From Spirochaetaceae bacterium (GTDB lineage: Bacteria; Spirochaetota; Spirochaetia; Treponematales; Breznakiellaceae): DNA of 12,127 bases. The notes below the pieces were generated by a model. It was not told where the DNA came from and ran no database searches. It saw only the letters and a list, made by a program, of their open reading frames with translations. The stretch is from assembly GCA_031280455.1 (NCBI GenBank), contig JAITGR010000232.1, positions 1 to 12,127 of the forward strand, given 5' to 3'. This document shows, piece by piece, positions 5,787 through 12,127 of this stretch; the stretch's first letter is position 1; each line of letters opens with the position of its first letter. Both the position numbers and the translations under genes were made by a program.

Positions 5787-7258
5787 AAACCGCACTTTTT
5801 TGGGGAAAATCCGGCGGCGGAATACGAGCCGCCCTGCTCTGCGCCGCGTTTTTTTCGTGCCGGAGCCTCCCTGCGCCGCAAGCGCCTGCCACGCCGCAAG
5901 CGCCGCCGCCAGCCGCCGAGCCGCCAGCGCCGCCGCCAGCCGATCCCGCCGGCATAGTCCGCCGCGCCGAGGAATTACTCGCCTACATTGACACGCCGCT
6001 TCAAGGCGCGCTGCCGGAGCCGGTCTATGCGCCGCCTGCCGCGCCGCCTGCCGCGCCCCCCGCCCTGCCGCCGGTGGTCGCCGAAACGCCCGCGCCGCCC
6101 CCGCCGGCGCCCGAACCGCCGCCGCCAGCCCCGCCGCCCGCGCCCGTGCCTGCGCCAGCGCCAGCCCCGCCACCCGCGCCAGCGGCTGTTGCCCCCGCGC
6201 CGCCGCCCGCTCCGCCGCCGGTACCGGCCAACGTGCGCCCTGCCGTCCGTGTGCCGGAAATAGCCGCCGCCGCGCCGCCTGCGGCGGACGAACCGCGCCC
6301 CCTGCCGGCGGCAGCCAGGGATACCCGCGCCGCCGCCCCGCCGCCGTCCGAAACGCTGCCGCAGGAGCCCGAAGTTTCGCGCACTGTCCGCGTTCAGGCG
6401 GGGCAGTTGCTGGAAATTCCGTTTCGGGGCGCGGGCTGGGTGTACAGGGGGGAGGCCGGACTTAAGCGGGGTATCGACTTTGATTCGCGTAAACTGGACG
6501 GCGGGGGGCAGACCTTTGTATTCCGGCCAAAAGAGAGCGGCACCTACTCGCTCGTGTTTTTCAAGCGCGATTTTTACAACGATTACGAAATTAACGATGC
6601 GGTAACGGTCATTGTCGCGCCGCCGCCTGCCGGCGAGCGCGAGGCGGAAACGCGCGTGCGGGCGGAACTGTGGCCGCCGCCGGACTTTATCCCCCGTTCC
6701 GCGCGGGCGGCGTACGCGCCGGCGGGCAAGGCCGACGGTGTGCCGCCGGGCAGCGCCGCGCGTGCGGATATGCCGCCGTCCGAAAGCGGCGCGGAACCGG
6801 CGGCTGCCGCTAGTACAGCGACCGCCGTTAGTACAGCGGCTGCCGGTACAGCCGCCGCCGGCGGTACGGGGACGGCGGCGGCGGCACAAGCGGGGAACAG
6901 CGCCGCGGCGAGCGCTCCGGCAACCGCCGCCGAAACGCCCGCTCCGGCGGCAGCGGACGGCGGCGGCGGGCGCGGGCTGGACGCGCTGCTGCAAGATGCC
7001 GAGGCCGCCTATGAAGCGGGAAATATCGCGCACGCGCTGGAAGGGCTCGCGCGCATCGAGCGGGAAAATCCGGAGCCGGACGACCGTATGCTGTATCTTC
7101 GCGGGAAGGCATACGAAGCGCCGGGCGCTTTGCGTAACATAAAAAACAGCATAGGCGCGTACACCGCCCTTACGCGGAATTTTCCGGAAAGTCCGTATTA
7201 TTCGGAAGCAGAGAAACGTATTGCGTATTTGAATAAATACTATTTTAATATACGTTAA
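5783..7258 (+). CDS. Pro/Ala-rich lipoprotein with C-terminal TPR-like domain
   Basis: This 491-residue protein starts with a signal peptide (MKTALFWGKSGGGIRAALL) and a relaxed, spirochaete-like lipobox AAFFSC with acylated Cys26. Residues 27-198 are a disordered linker dominated by Pro and Ala (PAPAPAPPP, repeated APPA). A compact segment (about 199-280, from RTVRVQAGQLLEIPF to NDAVTVIVAPP) looks like a beta-sandwich. A second linker rich in Ala, Gly, Ser and Thr (281-395) follows. The C-terminus (397-491) is helical and TPR/YbgF-like, with EAAYEAGNIAHALEGLARIE and a terminal NFPESPYYSEAEKRIAYLN. Position after the PBP and bitopic genes, plus the anchor-linker-TPR plan, suggests an envelope protein reaching from a membrane to the wall. 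A role as PBP activator, as for Lpo proteins, is inference. General TPR scaffold lipoproteins are the main alternative. Confidence 0.85.
   Translation: MKTALFWGKSGGGIRAALLCAAFFSCRSLPAPQAPATPQAPPPAAEPPAPPPADPAGIVRRAEELLAYIDTPLQGALPEPVYAPPAAPPAAPPALPPVVAETPAPPPPAPEPPPPAPPPAPVPAPAPAPPPAPAAVAPAPPPAPPPVPANVRPAVRVPEIAAAAPPAADEPRPLPAAARDTRAAAPPPSETLPQEPEVSRTVRVQAGQLLEIPFRGAGWVYRGEAGLKRGIDFDSRKLDGGGQTFVFRPKESGTYSLVFFKRDFYNDYEINDAVTVIVAPPPAGEREAETRVRAELWPPPDFIPRSARAAYAPAGKADGVPPGSAARADMPPSESGAEPAAAASTATAVSTAAAGTAAAGGTGTAAAAQAGNSAAASAPATAAETPAPAAADGGGGRGLDALLQDAEAAYEAGNIAHALEGLARIERENPEPDDRMLYLRGKAYEAPGALRNIKNSIGAYTALTRNFPESPYYSEAEKRIAYLNKYYFNIR
5870..6370 (+). repeat. Low-complexity GC-rich tract coding the Pro/Ala linker
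   Basis: The coding strand is nearly all GCC, CCG and GCG triplets, with short imperfect tandem units such as GCGCCGCCTGCC (6028 onward, encoding APPA repeats) and GCGCCAGCC. Such tracts are prone to expansion or contraction in units of three, which would change the linker length without breaking the frame. Assembly and sequencing errors are also most likely here. Confidence 0.7.
7221..7249 (+). promoter_or_regulatory. Weak candidate promoter of the kinase gene
   Basis: TTGCGT (7221-7226) is separated by 17 nt from TTTAAT (7244-7249, 5/6 match). They sit in a locally AT-rich patch at the end of the lipoprotein gene. Transcription would start near 7256, so the message would begin with the hairpin at 7255-7285. 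The -35 matches only 3/6, so this is tentative. Confidence 0.3.
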
Positions 7259-7285
7259 AACATACCATAGTAAGGTATGTTTTAA
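7255..7285 (+). promoter_or_regulatory. Perfect 12-bp hairpin abutting the kinase ribosome binding site
   Basis: TTAAAACATACC (7255-7266) pairs perfectly with GGTATGTTTTAA (7274-7285) around a 7-nt loop. The left arm contains the lipoprotein stop codon TAA, and the last two bases of the right arm are the first two of the kinase Shine-Dalgarno AAGGAGGTGA. There is no T-tract after the stem, so it is not an ordinary terminator. It could separate expression of the two genes, tune ribosome access, or be a DNA operator. Confidence 0.6.
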
Positions 7286-7293
7286 GGAGGTGA
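7284..7293 (+). promoter_or_regulatory. Near-ideal ribosome binding site of the kinase gene
   Basis: AAGGAGGTGA is an extended match to the usual 3' end of bacterial 16S rRNA. AGGAGG ends 5 nt before the ATG at 7296. This decides the start: an in-frame GTG at 7290 lies inside the Shine-Dalgarno sequence itself and is not the initiator. Confidence 0.85.
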
Positions 7294-7295
7294 AC

Positions 7296-10200
7296 ATGTT
7301 TCAAACTATAAAAATGACAAGCCGCATTGTATTTTGGGAGCAGAATGTCAAAACCGGCGCGCTTACCCTTTCCGGCGACTGGAAAAATTTCTGCGGCTGG
7401 GAAATAGAGGAATTAATCGACAAAGACTTAACGACATTTCTTTCGCCGGACGAAGCGCAGACCCTCGCCGTCCGAAACATGAAAAAAACAGTGATTGCAG
7501 CCGGAAAAGACGAAAGCCGGGGCATTGTCGTAAAAATTCGGTGCAAGGACGGCTCGTTTATCTGGATACAGGATATTTGTTATGTAAGCGAGCGCGACGC
7601 GGACGATACGCCGTGTGTGCTTACCGGCGTGCTGCAGGACATTACGCATGTGCGTAAAACGATTGATTCGGTGCACCGCAAGCAGGAAAACCTCGATTTG
7701 GTGGCGGATATTGCCAAGTTAAGCTACTGGCAGTGGAACGCGGATACCGATGTGCTTATATTCAGCCCGCAGTTTGAGTTGGTAACGGGCTTTACTCCCC
7801 AGGAAATACGAAAAGCCGGTATATCAAAATCAAGTGTATTAAAAGGCGAAATGCCGGAGAAACCTGATGAGTATTCGTGGTTTTGGATGATTCACCCCGA
7901 TGACCGCGGGCAGTTTAAGGAGGTTATCACTTCGTATTTATACGGCCAGGTTGAACGCTACCACATTGAAGTGCGGGTACGCGAAAAAAGGGGCGGCTAT
8001 ATATGGGTTGTAAACGCCGGATATGTCGCCGAGCGGGACAGTAACGGCGCATTGTCTATTGTGCGCGGCGCTATTATCAATATTGACGAGTCAAAACGCG
8101 CCGAGCTTCGCGCGCTGGAAAACGCCGCGCTGCTTGAACGCACCAAAGAACACATGGATATTGTCGCGGAAATGTCGCACCTCGCTTTTTTTGAATGGGA
8201 TATTGAAAACGACCGCTTAACGTGCAGCCTTCAGTTTATGAAAGAGTTTGGCTATGAAGAGGGCATGATTACTTCTTTTGGCAAAGTGCCGCGCGAAAAT
8301 CCCGTTCCGCCGTATCAGTATATAGAACTTATACATCCAGATGACTTACACAAGCGCAACGAAAACCTGGAGGCGTGCTTAAAAGGCACAGCCAGCCAGT
8401 ATAACACAAACCTGCGCTTAAAGCGCGCGGACGGGGAGTACATGTGGACCAAGGCCAGCGGCCATGTTGTGGAATGGAAAAACGGCATTCCTGCCAAGAT
8501 AATGGGCGGCATTATCAACGTAAACGAACTGCGGCGCGCGGAGACGCTGAACCGCGCGAAAAGCGCGTTTCTTGCCCGCATGAGCCACGAAATCCGCACA
8601 CCGATGAACGCGATTACCGGCATGTCCGAGCTTATACTGCGCGAAAACATACCGCCGCGCGCGCGGGAGTACGCAAACGGGGTAAAGCAGGCGAGCGCGA
8701 ATTTGCTTTCGCTTATAAACGATATTCTTGACTTTTCAAAAATCGAAGCCGGCAGCCTTGAAATTATCAACACGAGTTATCTGTTTGCAAGCCTTGTCAA
8801 CGATGTTGTGAATATAATCAGAATGCGTATGCGCGAAAAGCCGCTTGCCTTTACCGTGAACATTGACAGCACTATCCCCCAAAAACTGACGGGCGATGTT
8901 GTGCGCATACGGCAGGTGCTTCTTAACCTGCTGAATAACGCGGTTAAATATACAGAAAAAGGATACATAGCGCTGGATATTTCCGGCTGTTATTCCGGCA
9001 ATGATACAGATAAAAAAGATATACAAATTATAATGAAGGTAAGCGATTCCGGCATGGGTATAAAGCCCGAAGACACTGGCCGGCTGTTTGGCGAGTTTGT
9101 CCAGGTTGACGTTGAACGCAACCGGCATATCGAAGGCTCCGGCCTGGGGCTCGCCATAGCGCGCAACCTGGCGCGCGCTATGGCCGGCGACATAACGCTG
9201 GAAAGCGAGTACGGCAGGGGCAGCTGTTTTACCTTCAGTCTGCCGCAGACTGTCGAGGATGCGCAGTGTGTCGCGTCCGTGGAAAACGCCGGGGACAAAA
9301 GCGTGCTCATTTACGAAGCGCGCGAACGCTACGCTAATTCGATAAAGCGCAGCCTGGACGACTTGCGGGTTCCGTGTACCATGGTTAGCAATTACGCCCA
9401 GCTTAAAGAAAAACTGGCCGAAAAGCAGTATCCCTGGCTGTTTGCCGCCTCGCCCCTGTATGAAAGCGCGCACGACCTTATACGCAAAACCAACGCGCAT
9501 ACAAAAATTGTCGCGCTGGGCGAGGAAGCGGCAAGCGATATAGCCGCCGACATTACAATACCGATGCCGGCGCACGCTATATCAATTGCCAATACATTAA
9601 ACAACCGCCGCACCGAAGTTCAGAATGAAGGCGAGCGCCATTCGCTCGGCTTTGTCGCCCCAACGGCGCGCGTGCTGATTATCGACGACATACTGACAAA
9701 CCTGGTTGTCGCCGAAGGGCTGCTTGCGCCGTATCAGATGCGGGTAAACACCTGTTTAAGCGGCGGCGACGCGCTTTCGCTGATTAAAGAACTGGCGCAA
9801 AAAGATGAATACTTTGACGGTATATTCATCGACCACATGATGCCGGGCATGGACGGCATAGAAACCGCCCAGGCAATACGCGCCCTGGCCGAAAGCGGGT
9901 TTGGCGAAGTCTTTGCGACCGTTCCGCTGGTAGCCTTTACCGCGAACGCGATAATCGGTATGCGCGAAATTTTTCTGGAAAACGGCTTTACGGACTATAT
10001 TGTAAAACCGATAGATATAAAAAAACTGGATGAATCGCTGCGGAGCATTATTCCGCCTGAAAAACAGCAGATAAAGCCGCAGACGCCGGAAAACGATGAC
10101 AGCGATAAAAAAAATATATCAAATATTGTTCAGGAAATTTCGTGTATAGACGGCATAGATATGCAGACGGCGCTGTCGCATGTACGCACCGAAGCGAATT

Positions 10201-10763
10201 TAATAACGGTGCTGCGCCAGTTTATTGCCGAGTTTGACGGATACATCAACGGCATACAGACAGCGCTGCGGGACGAAGACTGGTATGAATATACATTGAA
10301 AGTACACGCGATAAAAGGCGTACTCGCTACTATCGGGAATACGGCGCTGTCCCAGGCGGCGCGCGAACTGGAACTGGCCGCGCGGGAGGAGCGCTACGAG
10401 TTGTGCCGCCAAAAAACAGACGCACTGTGCGCGGCGGTAGCCGGTTTTTACACGGCGCTGCAAAAAAGCGCGCTTGTCTGCGGGGAGCGCGCGCAGGATA
10501 CGCCGCAGGAGCGGACAGCGGTCGGCGGCACGACGTTCCGCAAAAAACTGCAGGCATTGTACGACGCGGCGTTCCGCTTCAACAGTGACGAAGCGGAACA
10601 GGCGCTCGGCCTCATCTCCCGCGTGGAGCCAGAGGATGCCGCTCTTAAAGCGCGCTGGGAAAAAGCCCTGCCGGCCATCCGAGCGAACATCGAAGGCTTT
10701 AACTATGACGAGGCCGCCGGCCTCGTGAAGGCGCTGCTGGACGAGAGCATCTGGCAAAATTGA
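7296..10763 (+). CDS. Cytosolic multi-PAS hybrid histidine kinase (PAS-HisKA-HATPase-REC-HPt)
   Basis: This 1155-residue protein has no signal peptide or membrane span, so it should sense a cytosolic cue. Three PAS/PAC units come first (about 5-121, 141-270, 290-418), with the PAC-type signatures MIHPDDR, YIWVVNAGYV and ELIHPDDL. HisKA carries FLARMSHEIRTPMN with phospho-acceptor His431. The ATPase has the N-box NLLNNAVKYT, DSGMGI and GSGLGLAI. A receiver-like segment (about 667-773) lacks the acidic pair and the acceptor Asp. A normal receiver (about 790-918) has IIDD, acceptor Asp846 in FIDHMMPGMDG, Thr882 and Lys904. An HPt domain has His1004 in HAIKG. This gives a complete His-Asp-His relay to an unlinked response regulator. 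Helical repeats with FNxDEA (1095, 1135) end the protein. The gene looks more A/T-rich than its neighbours. The input signal and output partner are unknown. Confidence 0.94.
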   Translation: MFQTIKMTSRIVFWEQNVKTGALTLSGDWKNFCGWEIEELIDKDLTTFLSPDEAQTLAVRNMKKTVIAAGKDESRGIVVKIRCKDGSFIWIQDICYVSERDADDTPCVLTGVLQDITHVRKTIDSVHRKQENLDLVADIAKLSYWQWNADTDVLIFSPQFELVTGFTPQEIRKAGISKSSVLKGEMPEKPDEYSWFWMIHPDDRGQFKEVITSYLYGQVERYHIEVRVREKRGGYIWVVNAGYVAERDSNGALSIVRGAIINIDESKRAELRALENAALLERTKEHMDIVAEMSHLAFFEWDIENDRLTCSLQFMKEFGYEEGMITSFGKVPRENPVPPYQYIELIHPDDLHKRNENLEACLKGTASQYNTNLRLKRADGEYMWTKASGHVVEWKNGIPAKIMGGIINVNELRRAETLNRAKSAFLARMSHEIRTPMNAITGMSELILRENIPPRAREYANGVKQASANLLSLINDILDFSKIEAGSLEIINTSYLFASLVNDVVNIIRMRMREKPLAFTVNIDSTIPQKLTGDVVRIRQVLLNLLNNAVKYTEKGYIALDISGCYSGNDTDKKDIQIIMKVSDSGMGIKPEDTGRLFGEFVQVDVERNRHIEGSGLGLAIARNLARAMAGDITLESEYGRGSCFTFSLPQTVEDAQCVASVENAGDKSVLIYEARERYANSIKRSLDDLRVPCTMVSNYAQLKEKLAEKQYPWLFAASPLYESAHDLIRKTNAHTKIVALGEEAASDIAADITIPMPAHAISIANTLNNRRTEVQNEGERHSLGFVAPTARVLIIDDILTNLVVAEGLLAPYQMRVNTCLSGGDALSLIKELAQKDEYFDGIFIDHMMPGMDGIETAQAIRALAESGFGEVFATVPLVAFTANAIIGMREIFLENGFTDYIVKPIDIKKLDESLRSIIPPEKQQIKPQTPENDDSDKKNISNIVQEISCIDGIDMQTALSHVRTEANLITVLRQFIAEFDGYINGIQTALRDEDWYEYTLKVHAIKGVLATIGNTALSQAARELELAAREERYELCRQKTDALCAAVAGFYTALQKSALVCGERAQDTPQERTAVGGTTFRKKLQALYDAAFRFNSDEAEQALGLISRVEPEDAALKARWEKALPAIRANIEGFNYDEAAGLVKALLDESIWQN

Positions 10764-10789
10764 CAAAGCGTGCGCGTTGCGGGTATACT
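10760..10789 (+). promoter_or_regulatory. Sigma-70 promoter of nadE
   Basis: A perfect TTGACA (10760-10765) is followed after 18 nt by TATACT (10784-10789, 5/6 match). The -35 box overlaps the kinase stop codon TGA (10761-10763). Seven nt separate the -10 box from the GTG start at 10797, so the predicted transcription start falls on or next to the initiation codon. This gives nadE its own transcription unit even though it follows the kinase by only 33 bp. Confidence 0.66.
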
Positions 10790-10796
10790 GTCCACT

Positions 10797-12127
10797 GTGA
10801 AACTGGCTATCGCGCAAATAAATGCTACTATCGGCGATTTTTCGGGCAATACGGCAAAAATTATCGCGTTTTCGCGCCGGGCGCACGATGCCGGCTGCGC
10901 GCTGGTGCTGTTCCCCGAGCTCGCCATCTCTGGCTATCCGCCCATGGACATGCTCGACCAGGACGCTTTTACCGAACAGAACATTCGCGCGCTGCGGCGG
11001 CTGCAACAGGAGCTGCCGTCGGAAATCGCCTGCGCCGTAGGGTATGTAAACCGGAACACCGGCGCGCGCGGCAAAAGCCTGGTGAACGCCTACGGCGTGC
11101 TGCGGGGCGGGCGGCTGGTGTTTGAACAGTTGAAAACGCTGCTGCCCACCTACGACGTGTTTGACGAAGCGCGCAATTTTGAACCGGCGACATCGTGGTC
11201 GCCGTTTGTGCTGGACGGCGCGCGCATTGGGTTTGCGGTGTGCGAGGATGTGTGGCGCGAAACCGAAACGCCCGGCACGCGCTATGCCGAAGACCCGGTG
11301 CGCCGCCTTTTGGACGCGGGGGTAGAGCTTTTGTGCGTGCCTTCGGCCTCGCCGTACTATGCCGGTAAGCACACCGCACGCATGGCGCTGGCGGCGCGGA
11401 TTGGGCGGCGGGGCAATGTTCCGCTGGCGTATATAAATGCCGTCGGCGCAAACGACTCGATTATTTTTGACGGCCGTAGCTTTTTTCTGGACGCGCGGGG
11501 CGTGCGGCTTTCGGCCAGGGCGCTGGAAGAAGACCTGGTGTGCGCCCAATTCGACGCCGCCTCGCGTAGTTTTTCCGGAGCGGCTCTTTCGTCCGCAGAG
11601 GGGGAGGGGGGGGGCGATGGCGCGGACGCGGAACTTGATTTTCTGGAAAACGCGCTCGTTATGGGCATCCGCGATTACATGGCAAAATGCGGCTTTACGC
11701 GCTGCCACCTGGGGCTTTCCGGCGGCATCGACTCGGCGCTGGTCGCCTGCCTTGCGGTGCGCGCCGCCGGACGCGAAAACGTTGCCGCGTTCAGTATGCC
11801 GTCGCGCTTTTCCTCCGCGGGGAGCCGCGACGACGCGCTCCTGCTCGCCGGTAAGCTCGGCTGCCGCTACGAGACGCTGCCGATAGAGCCGGTGTACGCG
11901 GCGTTTCTGGCGTCCCTGGACGGCGTTTTTGAAGGCCGCCCCTTCGACAGTGCCGAGGAGAATCTGCAGGCGCGTATTCGCGGCTCGCTGCTTATGGCGT
12001 TTTCCAACAAATTCAATTCGATGCTGCTTACGACGGGCAATAAATCCGAGCTTGCCATGGGGTACTGCACCTTGTACGGCGACATGAACGGGGCGCTTTG
12101 TCCTATTGGCGATGTTTTCAAAACTGA
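10797..12127 (+). CDS. nadE: Glutamine-dependent NAD+ synthetase, 3' end missing
   Basis: From the GTG at 10797 the frame is open for 443 codons to the window edge. The enzyme amidates deamido-NAD to NAD using ATP and ammonia released from glutamine. The N-terminal nitrilase-fold amidase shows its triad: Glu41 (FPEL), Lys113 (QLKTLL) and Cys149 (FAVCEDVW). The synthetase domain starts at about 285 with the pyrophosphatase loop LGLSGGIDS (305-313). NLQARIRG and TTGNKSELAMGYCTLYGDMN, which are typical of NadE, follow. The last part of the synthetase domain is beyond the edge. MKLAIAQIN is the normal family N-terminus, so the GTG start is firm although no Shine-Dalgarno precedes it. The inter-domain linker (about 254-285) is Gly/Glu/Ala-rich and is encoded over a run of nine Gs. 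Confidence 0.94.
   Translation, partial: MKLAIAQINATIGDFSGNTAKIIAFSRRAHDAGCALVLFPELAISGYPPMDMLDQDAFTEQNIRALRRLQQELPSEIACAVGYVNRNTGARGKSLVNAYGVLRGGRLVFEQLKTLLPTYDVFDEARNFEPATSWSPFVLDGARIGFAVCEDVWRETETPGTRYAEDPVRRLLDAGVELLCVPSASPYYAGKHTARMALAARIGRRGNVPLAYINAVGANDSIIFDGRSFFLDARGVRLSARALEEDLVCAQFDAASRSFSGAALSSAEGEGGGDGADAELDFLENALVMGIRDYMAKCGFTRCHLGLSGGIDSALVACLAVRAAGRENVAAFSMPSRFSSAGSRDDALLLAGKLGCRYETLPIEPVYAAFLASLDGVFEGRPFDSAEENLQARIRGSLLMAFSNKFNSMLLTTGNKSELAMGYCTLYGDMNGALCPIGDVFKT
11606..11614 (+). repeat. Nine-G homopolymer inside nadE
   Basis: Five Gs (11600-11604), an A, then nine Gs (11606-11614) encode EGEGGGD in the linker between the amidase and synthetase domains. The frame continues correctly with the length given. 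A one-base slip would cut off the synthetase domain. Poly-G tracts of about this length act as phase-variation switches in Treponema pallidum; whether this one varies is unknown. Confidence 0.8.

Noticed and set aside
3707..5899. A 730-codon open frame on the minus strand, antisense to the PBP, the gap, the bitopic protein and the lipoprotein start
   Set aside because: The translation is Arg/Pro-rich with no recognisable domain, and it is antisense to genes with clear catalytic motifs. Long antisense frames are common in GC-rich DNA.
5975..7297. A 440-codon minus-strand open frame opposite the lipoprotein gene
   Set aside because: It is a mirror of the low-complexity GCC/CCG tract, giving Arg/Gly-rich nonsense. 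The plus-strand reading has a signal peptide, coupled start and Shine-Dalgarno context.
7290..7298. GTG at 7290 as the kinase start
   Set aside because: It lies inside the AAGGAGGTGA Shine-Dalgarno sequence. The ATG at 7296 has correct spacing from it.
10200..11708. A 502-codon minus-strand open frame across the kinase end and nadE
   Set aside because: It is antisense to the HPt domain and to the nadE amidase motifs. The product shows no family resemblance and there is no good start site.
12120..12127. The final TGA as a stop codon of nadE
   Set aside because: In the nadE frame the last bases read AAA ACT GA, so the TGA is out of frame and the gene continues past the edge.

Overview
The window looks like a GC-rich spirochaete chromosome, probably a Treponema relative such as the termite-gut treponemes. 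That is inference. It rests on lipoproteins with relaxed lipoboxes, a class A penicillin-binding protein (PBP) followed by a proline-rich lipoprotein, and a soluble multi-PAS hybrid histidine kinase of the type abundant in gut treponemes. No rRNA or other marker gene is present to fix the taxon. I see no tRNA, CRISPR array, transposase or phage gene.

Layout. Positions 1-182 (minus) hold the start of a lipoprotein gene that runs off the left edge; it has a good sigma-70-type promoter and a Shine-Dalgarno site. Positions 183-428 are intergenic and carry a long imperfect palindrome. Positions 429-2222 (minus) encode an AMP-forming long-chain acyl-CoA synthetase. The 290-bp divergent gap 2223-2512 holds two promoters, a second relative of the palindrome, and two perfect hairpins in tandem. 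The rest reads rightward: a class A PBP (2513-5224), a small bitopic membrane protein (5376-5786), a Pro/Ala-rich TPR lipoprotein (5783-7258, ATGA overlap), a hybrid histidine kinase (7296-10763), and the first 443 codons of glutamine-dependent NAD+ synthetase (10797 to the right edge).

How the genes may work together. The PBP, bitopic protein and lipoprotein form a compact envelope group. The lipoprotein has a lipid anchor, a very long Pro-rich linker, a beta-type domain and a TPR-like C-terminus. This resembles in design the Lpo lipoproteins that activate class A PBPs in Proteobacteria, so a spirochaetal PBP-activator module is the most interesting hypothesis here. The acyl-CoA synthetase supplies activated fatty acids for lipid synthesis or turnover. 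The kinase is a cytosolic phosphorelay hub with no obvious local target. nadE appears to have its own promoter, with its -35 box on the kinase stop codon.

A recurring regulatory pattern is a -10 hexamer only 6-9 bp upstream of the start codon at four genes (2222 minus, 2513, 5376, 10797). This suggests leaderless or nearly leaderless mRNAs. Two other genes, the edge lipoprotein and the kinase, instead have conventional Shine-Dalgarno sites.
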